Below are positions 58,489 to 64,000 of a DNA stretch of 64,000 nt, in pieces (the first letter of the stretch is position 1; every line of letters begins with the position of its first letter). The notes beneath the pieces are model-generated. The model worked only from the letters and a program-made list of their open reading frames with translations, was not told the origin of the DNA and searched no databases. Source of the DNA: Terriglobia bacterium (GTDB taxonomy: Bacteria; Acidobacteriota; Terriglobia; Bryobacterales; Bryobacteraceae); the NCBI GenBank assembly GCA_003175985.1, contig PSRJ01000324.1, forward strand, positions 1 to 64,000, read 5' to 3'. The translations under genes and the position numbers were made by a program.

Positions 58489-60777
58489 ATGCGCTATTTC
58501 CACATCGGTCTGATCGCGGCGCTCGTGGCCGCAAGTAGTCTTTCCGCGCAGGTGGGAGGGCCCCCAGCGCCCGCGCGTCCGGGAGGAGTTCCCCAGGAGC
58601 AGCAGCCGCCGCCTCCTCCGCAACCCGCTCCACCTGCGGCCGCTCCAGCGCAGAATCCTGCCCCGCCGGCCCCGGCGCAAACCACGCCAGCCGCCGCGCT
58701 CCGCCTCACTGAGAACGGCACCTTCATGATGGACAACGTTTCACTTACGGAAATGGTGGATGCGTTGGCCAGACAATTGAAGATCAACGTGATCCTCGAT
58801 CCGCGTGTCAGAGGCGCCGTCACCGTGCATACCTACGGCGAAGTCAAACCGGTGGATTTGATGCCGCTGCTGGAAACCCTTCTTCGCGTGAATGGCGCCA
58901 CGATGGTAAAAGTCGGCGACCTCTACCGCGTCATCCCGATCAACCTCGTCTCGCAGCTTCCCCTGGAACCTACCGTAAATGCCGATCCCAAAACGCTGCC
59001 CGATGACGAGCGCATGCTGCTGAATCTCATCTTCCTGAAGTTCGCCACGGCCTCCGAAATCGAAAAGCTGATCACTCCTTTTCTTGGAGAGGGAGCGGCA
59101 CACAGTTCCTATGAGCCGGCCAACCTCATTATCCTCGAGGACAATAGCCGCAACATGAAGCGCACCATGGAGCTCATTTCGCTCTTTGACAGCGACTCCT
59201 TTGCCGGCCAGCGGGTGCGTCTGTACGACATTCAACACAGCCGGCCCGCCGATCTGGTCAAGGATCTCGAGACCGTGTTTAAGGCATATGCGCTCTCGGA
59301 AAAAGCCGGCTCGGTGCGATTCATTCCGATTGACCGTATCAATACGCTGATCGCCGTCGCTCCCAATCCCGGCGTATTCAGCCAGGTGGAAGATTGGATC
59401 AAAAAACTGGACATTCCCGTCAAGATCACGGCCGGAGCGGTGACGAATTACGTATATCGCCTCAAATACGCGCGCGCCGAGATGATCGCCATGGCGATCA
59501 TGGCGTTATATTCCGGCAACCCAGCAGCGCTAATCGGCCTAGCGAATATGGCCAACGCCAGCATGATCAACAGCGGGTTGGGTTATGGCGGGGCAATGGG
59601 AGGCGCGGGTTACGGCGGCTCCATGGGCTACGGCGGCGCGTCATTCGGAGGAGGCGCATATCAGAACTATCCGAATACATATGGCGGCCAGAATTACAAT
59701 GTCCCATTCGGAGCGCAGAGCTTTGGCGGCGCGGGCGGCGCTCCCATCAGTGCAACCGGAGTTGCGCCCGCGGTGGCGGGCGGCGCGGTTCCCGGTACGG
59801 ATCTGACCGGGAGTTATCTCGGCACCGTTCCAGGCGGTGTCCTGCCGGGGGGCCGCCTGCCGCACGTCATCCCCAACCCCTTCGACAACACTTTGCTGAT
59901 TCAGGGGACGCCGCAGGAGTATGAAGAGATTACCAATCTCCTGCGCCAGCTCGATGTCCCCCCGCGCCAGGTCTTGATCGATGCCAAGATCTACGAAGTC
60001 GACCTGACGGGAGCGCTCGCCGGCGGCGTGGAGTCTTTCCTGCAAAAGCGTGGCGCCAGCAGCGGAAGCGGCAGTGGCGGACCTGCTGCCACCCGCACCC
60101 TGCAAGCGTTCGCGGGCGCTGCCGGCCTCACCTTGACCACGGGGGCGCTCGTATTAAAGAGCCATGAGTTGCTGGCTGTGCTCAATGCCGAGGAGACGCG
60201 AACCCACGTGCGCGTCGTATCCGCGCCAAGCATTATGGCAACGGATAGCATTCCCGCGACGATGAACGTCGGCGACCAGGTGCCGGTCCTTACTTCCCAG
60301 GCTGTGGTCGGCGGTGTTCAATCGGGCGGCAGTTCGGTGTTTGCCAATACTGTCTCCAACCAGGCGAGCGGTGTCACACTCAGCATCACGGCGCGCGTGA
60401 ATCCCAGCGGCGTGGTGACACTGGTCATCAACCAGCAGGTCAGCGCCCCGGAACCGGCCCCGCCCGGAGTAACGAATGCGTCCACTTCGTTTTCGAACCG
60501 GTCGATCAGCACGCAGTTAACTGTCGAGGACGGAGACACTGTCGCTATCGGCGGAATCATTACCGACAAGCGGACCGAAAGCTCGGGGGGCGTGCCCATT
60601 CTGCACCGCATTCCGGTCATGGGAGCAGCGTTTGGAGCCAAAAGTTACAGCACCTCCCGGACCGAGCTCATTATTTTCCTCACGCCGCGGGTGATCTACG
60701 ACACGAGCCAAATCATCGACGCCACCGACGAATTGAAGAGCAATCTGAAGCGGGTACAGAAGCTGATGAAGGACTAG
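58489..60777 (+). CDS. gspD: Type II secretion secretin GspD
   Basis: Outer-membrane channel of 762 residues. Signal peptide to about residue 20, then a Pro/Ala-rich stretch (21-65). N0 (DNVSLTEMVDALARQLKINV), N1 (LLNLIFLKFATASEIEKLIT), N2 (VRLYDIQHSRPADLVKDLET) and N3 (YVYRLKYARAEMIAMAIMA) domains follow, with an unusual Gly-rich insertion of about 100 residues in N3. The secretin domain starts about 490 and ends with FLTPRVIYDTSQ. ATG 58489 is preferred with GGTAGG five bases upstream; GTG 58483 is possible. The stop is five bases from a convergent gene. Confidence 0.94.
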   Translation: MRYFHIGLIAALVAASSLSAQVGGPPAPARPGGVPQEQQPPPPPQPAPPAAAPAQNPAPPAPAQTTPAAALRLTENGTFMMDNVSLTEMVDALARQLKINVILDPRVRGAVTVHTYGEVKPVDLMPLLETLLRVNGATMVKVGDLYRVIPINLVSQLPLEPTVNADPKTLPDDERMLLNLIFLKFATASEIEKLITPFLGEGAAHSSYEPANLIILEDNSRNMKRTMELISLFDSDSFAGQRVRLYDIQHSRPADLVKDLETVFKAYALSEKAGSVRFIPIDRINTLIAVAPNPGVFSQVEDWIKKLDIPVKITAGAVTNYVYRLKYARAEMIAMAIMALYSGNPAALIGLANMANASMINSGLGYGGAMGGAGYGGSMGYGGASFGGGAYQNYPNTYGGQNYNVPFGAQSFGGAGGAPISATGVAPAVAGGAVPGTDLTGSYLGTVPGGVLPGGRLPHVIPNPFDNTLLIQGTPQEYEEITNLLRQLDVPPRQVLIDAKIYEVDLTGALAGGVESFLQKRGASSGSGSGGPAATRTLQAFAGAAGLTLTTGALVLKSHELLAVLNAEETRTHVRVVSAPSIMATDSIPATMNVGDQVPVLTSQAVVGGVQSGGSSVFANTVSNQASGVTLSITARVNPSGVVTLVINQQVSAPEPAPPGVTNASTSFSNRSISTQLTVEDGDTVAIGGIITDKRTESSGGVPILHRIPVMGAAFGAKSYSTSRTELIIFLTPRVIYDTSQIIDATDELKSNLKRVQKLMKD

Positions 60778-60782
60778 CGGCG

Positions 60783-61757
60783 TTATCCGGCGGCCAATAG
60801 TTCCAGCAGCGCCGCCGAGACCGCATCCGGTTTTTCGCGGGGCATGAAATGCCCGGCGCCCTCGACGATCCGCCGCGCCTTCAGCTTGGGAAGCACGGCG
60901 CGCTCCGCGGGCGAGTCAGCCGCAGGCCGCGCCAATCCATCGTCGGCGCCGTAGAGCGTAATCGCGGGCGCTTCGATTTTGGGCCGTTCCGCGAGCCGCT
61001 GCTCCACGCCAAAGAAGCGCGATTCACCGGGCGCATTTCCGATGCGATGACGATAGGAATGAATCACCACGTCGACGAAATCGGGATTGTCGAAGGAAGG
61101 CGCGGTGCGATTGAATGTCTCGTCGCTAAAATGCCACGTCGGCGACCAGGTTTGCCACAACAGGCGGCAGAGCGGCCGCCGGTTGGCAGCGAGACCGGCG
61201 CGTCCGCGCGATGTGTTGAAGTAAAACTGATACCAAGCCGCTCGTTCGGCTTCCGGCGCGGCCGGCTGTGCCGGGGCAACCGTGTTTTGGACGGTATATC
61301 CGCCGATCAGCACGATGGCCCGCACGCGGTCCGGATGCAGCGCCGCCGCGATCGCAGCCGCGCGTCCGCCCCAGTCGTAACCGGAAACGGCGAATTGGGG
61401 CAGGCGCAATGCATCCGCGAAATCGATGACGTCCTGGCCGATGGCCGCCTGTTCCGCCATTCGCGGCACGTTGGCTTCGCGGAAGCGCGTGGGGCCGTAG
61501 CCGCGCAGATATGGGACGAGGACGCGGTACCCGGCTTTCACCAGCGGCGGCGCCACACCGTCATAGGCGCGCACATCGTCCGGGAAACCGTGGAGCAAAA
61601 TGACCGGAAATCCCTGCGCCGGACCGGTTTCTTCATAGGCGATCTCAAGCACGGGCGTCTGAACCGTCTTTGCGGCGGGCGACTGCGCAAGGCTCGCACG
61701 CGCCGCAACGAAAGCGCCTGCCAGCGCGGCGCCGAATGTTCTCCGAGTGCAGATCAT
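60783..61757 (-). CDS. Tat-exported epoxide hydrolase-like alpha/beta hydrolase
   Basis: Protein of 324 residues. The N-terminus MICTRRTFGAALAGAFVAA is a Tat signal (RR-T-F). HGFPD (56-60) forms the oxyanion region, and the nucleophile D128 is in SGYDWGGRAA, where an aspartate rather than a serine marks epoxide hydrolases/dehalogenases. The catalytic histidine is in GAGHFMP (about 303). Its stop is five bases from the gspD stop. The next gene upstream is the secreted hypothetical, ten bases away. The substrate is unknown. Confidence 0.87.
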   Translation of the reverse strand: MICTRRTFGAALAGAFVAARASLAQSPAAKTVQTPVLEIAYEETGPAQGFPVILLHGFPDDVRAYDGVAPPLVKAGYRVLVPYLRGYGPTRFREANVPRMAEQAAIGQDVIDFADALRLPQFAVSGYDWGGRAAAIAAALHPDRVRAIVLIGGYTVQNTVAPAQPAAPEAERAAWYQFYFNTSRGRAGLAANRRPLCRLLWQTWSPTWHFSDETFNRTAPSFDNPDFVDVVIHSYRHRIGNAPGESRFFGVEQRLAERPKIEAPAITLYGADDGLARPAADSPAERAVLPKLKARRIVEGAGHFMPREKPDAVSAALLELLAAG

Positions 61758-61767
61758 CGATCTCCTC

Positions 61768-62565
61768 TCATCGCGGCCAGCAGGGTGTGGGCGACCACCC
61801 CGATGCGCCGGCCTCCTGTTTGAATGTGTAGCTCCGGACGAACGGCTGCGTCAAATAGGTTGGGTCTTCGAGCATCGCCGTTAACAGAAGGTACGCCTGC
61901 CCGTCCACTCCCGTGAGCCGGTTGAAATACTCCGTCAAGACGGCACTTCCGCTGTAGGGGACTCCGTTTTTGCTGAGGTATCCGGGACGCATGTGCGTAG
62001 TAACTACCTTCAACGTGCCGCCCCCTTGTTTTGCGCGCTGTTCGGGACCTAGACCAGCCGTAAATCCGATACCGCCCAGATCGAGCATGGCCCGTCCCGG
62101 AAACTGCCATTGTGCGGCCGAAGATCCCTGCCAGGTGGTCTCGCCGGGTTGCGCGGGAGCGGCGCCAAAATGGAGAAGCCGCATCTGCGTTCCGGCATCC
62201 GCATCCACTCTCAGAGTGTTCTCGTTCTCCCAGGTAATGTGCAGCCGACCGGGCCGTTGCATCAAACCCACTGCGCCGTAAGCCCGGCACTGGTTTCCCT
62301 CGGCCTCATCCTTCGCCGGGTCCCAGGCGTTGGCAATCCGGCGCGCTTCGGCGTTCAGCGGAAGATACGCCAAATCGCCCTTCTGCGGGGTGACGCGAAA
62401 CCGCCACTCGTCAACAATTAGCGAGACCCAGTAACCAGTGAGGTCGACCGGAGCGGCGGCACGTGGCGACACGGCCGGCGACTGACCGCCTCGCCCTTGC
62501 GCGTACGCGAGAGCCGGGAGGGACAAGAGCACCGCACTGCAGCCTCGAAGAATCCTGGCCGGCAT
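61768..62565 (-). CDS. Secreted protein of unknown function, Acidobacteria-type
   Basis: Exported protein of 265 residues with a signal peptide (LLSLPALAYAQG). The mature part starts PVDLTGYWVSLIVDEWRFRV and contains RPGRLHITWENENTLRVDAD and MLEDPTYLTQPFVRSYTFKQ. I have seen this DLTGYW start often in Solibacter secreted proteins but cannot name a function. It is transcribed ahead of the hydrolase, ten bases apart, so they probably share an mRNA. The C-terminal CWPR is short. Confidence 0.75.
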   Translation of the reverse strand: MPARILRGCSAVLLSLPALAYAQGRGGQSPAVSPRAAAPVDLTGYWVSLIVDEWRFRVTPQKGDLAYLPLNAEARRIANAWDPAKDEAEGNQCRAYGAVGLMQRPGRLHITWENENTLRVDADAGTQMRLLHFGAAPAQPGETTWQGSSAAQWQFPGRAMLDLGGIGFTAGLGPEQRAKQGGGTLKVVTTHMRPGYLSKNGVPYSGSAVLTEYFNRLTGVDGQAYLLLTAMLEDPTYLTQPFVRSYTFKQEAGASGWSPTPCWPR

Positions 62566-62590
62566 TCTCCGGCATTATACAGCCGCCGGG

Positions 62591-64000
62591 TCACATCAAG
62601 GAAAGCGGGTCCACATCAATGACCAACGCGGTCGCGCCCCATTTGTGATCCGCAGCGAAGTTGTGGATCTGACGCAACAATTCGTTGAGCGCCTTGCGGC
62701 TCGCGGCCTTAATCAGGAACTGATAGCGGTATTCGTTCTTGAGCCGGGGAACCGGCGCTTCGGCGGGTCCCATGATCTTTAGCTTCTCGGGAGCGGGCGT
62801 CAGCAACAAGGCCAGTTCGGAGCTCATCCGCATCGCCGCTTCCTTTTGTTCGCTGCGCACCAGCAGGTTGGCCATGGCGCTGAACGGTGGGTAGTGCAGC
62901 GCGCGGCGGAAGGCCAGCTCCTTTGCGTAGAAGGCCGCGTAATCCTGGGCGGCCGCGAGCCGTACCGCATAGTGATCCGGATTGATCGTTTGCACCAGTA
63001 CGATTCCGGGGATGCTTCCCCGCCCCGCGCGTCCCGCCACTTGTGTGAGCAATTGAAACGTGCGCTCGGCCGCGCGGAAGTCCGGAATGCCCAGCCCGAC
63101 ATCGGCGGAAATCACGCCCACCAGCGTTACGTTGGGAATGTCGTGACCCTTGGCGATCATTTGCGTGCCGACGAGCATGTCGTAATTGCCTTCGCGAAAT
63201 TCATGCAGGATCGATTCATATTGCCTCTTCCCGGTGACCGTGTCCCGATCGAGGCGGGCGATGCGGGCCGTCGGAAACGCGTGGTGCAGTTCCTCCTCCA
63301 CGCGCTCCGAACCCAGGCCGAGAAAATAAATGTGCTCATTGGTGCACTTGGGGCAGACGCGCGGCACCTTCTGCGCGTAGCCGCAATAGTGGCACAGCAG
63401 ACGATGATCGCGCTTGTGGTAAGTCAGAGTCACTGAGCAGTTGATGCACTGGATACGCTCGCCGCACGCGCGGCATGCGACAAAGCTGGAGAACCCACGC
63501 CGGTTGAGCAGAATGATGGTCTGTTCGCGCGCCTCCAGCCGCTGGGCGAGCGCGTCCAACAGTTTCCTGGAAAAGGTGGCCTGCTTGCGTGTCTCGAGGA
63601 ACTCCTGGCGCATGTCAATCAGTTCCACCGTGGGTAAGGGCCGTTCCTCGATGCGGCCCGGCAGTTCGAGTAAGGTGTACTTGCCGCGCTCGACGTTGTA
63701 GCGGCTCTCCAGGCTGGGAGTGGCCGAGCCCAGGATCACGCAGGCGCCGGCATTCTGCGCGCGCACGATCGCGACATCGCGGCCGTGATAACGGGGGGTC
63801 TCTTCCTGCTTATAACTGCCATCGTGCTCCTCATCGACCACGATGAGGCCGAGGTTGACGACGGGGGCGAAAACACCGGAACGGGTTCCCACTACTACCG
63901 AAGCTGCACCGGAGCGGATACGCCGCCACTGATCGGATCGTTCCGTGTCGGTGAAAGCGCTGTGCAGGATCGCCACGCGATCTCCGAACCGGGAGAAGAA
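62591..64000 (-). CDS. priA: Primosomal replication helicase PriA, C-terminal part
   Basis: Replication-restart helicase. The frame is open to the window edge (470 codons), so the N-terminal DNA-binding part and Walker A lie outside. Visible are DEEHDGSYKQ (DExH box), LGSATPSLES (motif III) and the zinc-binding block with eight cysteines (CRACGERIQCINC, LLCHYCGYAQ, CPKC). Then GTQMIAKGHDIPNVTLVGV and QVAGRAGRGSIPG (motifs V and VI). It ends in the PriA C-terminal domain (LVIDVDPLSLM). The partial gene is truncated by the window, not biologically. Confidence 0.95.
   Translation of the reverse strand, partial: FFSRFGDRVAILHSAFTDTERSDQWRRIRSGAASVVVGTRSGVFAPVVNLGLIVVDEEHDGSYKQEETPRYHGRDVAIVRAQNAGACVILGSATPSLESRYNVERGKYTLLELPGRIEERPLPTVELIDMRQEFLETRKQATFSRKLLDALAQRLEAREQTIILLNRRGFSSFVACRACGERIQCINCSVTLTYHKRDHRLLCHYCGYAQKVPRVCPKCTNEHIYFLGLGSERVEEELHHAFPTARIARLDRDTVTGKRQYESILHEFREGNYDMLVGTQMIAKGHDIPNVTLVGVISADVGLGIPDFRAAERTFQLLTQVAGRAGRGSIPGIVLVQTINPDHYAVRLAAAQDYAAFYAKELAFRRALHYPPFSAMANLLVRSEQKEAAMRMSSELALLLTPAPEKLKIMGPAEAPVPRLKNEYRYQFLIKAASRKALNELLRQIHNFAADHKWGATALVIDVDPLSLM

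Noticed and set aside
1-64000. CRISPR arrays, IS elements with terminal repeats, rRNA
   Set aside because: No regularly spaced repeats, transposase genes or rRNA-like sequence were seen on reading both strands.

Overview
The window reads as chromosomal DNA of a GC-rich acidobacterium, most likely of the Solibacter/Bryobacter group. The best clue is the secreted protein at 39791-41815, which carries the Ig/IPT-like repeat (TIGR03437) that I know mainly from Candidatus Solibacter. A carboxypeptidase-regulatory TonB-dependent receptor, a secreted NHL/PQQ pair, a SYLF protein and many GTG/TTG starts fit the same lineage. This is inferred from gene content; no rRNA or tRNA is visible.

Layout. 1-2.0 kb: end of an ABC exporter (ATPase, permease) facing prmA. 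2.2-4.5 kb: chemoreceptor and a dapA-family aldolase. 4.5-8.3 kb, minus: mscS, a tartrate/isopropylmalate-type dehydrogenase, murJ. 8.3-11.0 kb: stand-alone secretin and a SIS-domain isomerase. 11-13 kb, minus: SYLF protein, slipin, GntR repressor. 13.0-13.8 kb, minus: a coupled pair encoding an arm-less HU-like protein and an HU-like/TIR protein. 14.0-19.2 kb: two tiny Lys-rich secreted proteins, a secreted OB-like repeat protein, a TonB-dependent receptor and a WbuC-type cupin. 19.3-25.8 kb, minus: a translation/SRP cluster (ffh, rpsP, khpA, rimM, trmD, rplS, rnhB) extended by two membrane genes and preceded by a cold-shock protein and a UvrD-tail Tudor protein. 26-29.2 kb: cupin, NHL and PQQ-dehydrogenase-like secreted proteins. 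29.2-35.2 kb: GAF-GAF-ANTAR regulator, an MPN/JAMM-like TonB protein, a scarred segment with two gene remnants and an NmrA-type reductase, and an NfrB-like glycosyltransferase. 35.4-39.1 kb, minus: a four-gene overlapping glycosylation cassette. 39.2-41.8 kb: DinB-like and TIGR03437 proteins. 42-47.9 kb, minus: lhr and an ankyrin/CxxCH/toroid protein. 48.1-60.8 kb: one long coupled run beginning with an ECF sigma and anti-sigma factor and continuing through a type II secretion system (E-F-G-H-I-J-K-L-M-C-D). 60.8-64 kb, minus: Tat-exported hydrolase, secreted hypothetical, and the C-terminal part of priA.

How it works together. Most genes sit in tightly overlapped units with ATGA/GTGA/TTGA junctions, and several convergent pairs touch or overlap with no room for terminators. 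The strongest leads are the HU/HU-TIR pair with its own palindromic promoter, the sigma/anti-sigma-headed type II secretion operon, the degenerate JAMM-TonB fusion beside a duplicated TonB tail, the ankyrin/haem/toroid fusion, and a short repeat that has written itself into the leader peptides of two pseudopilins.
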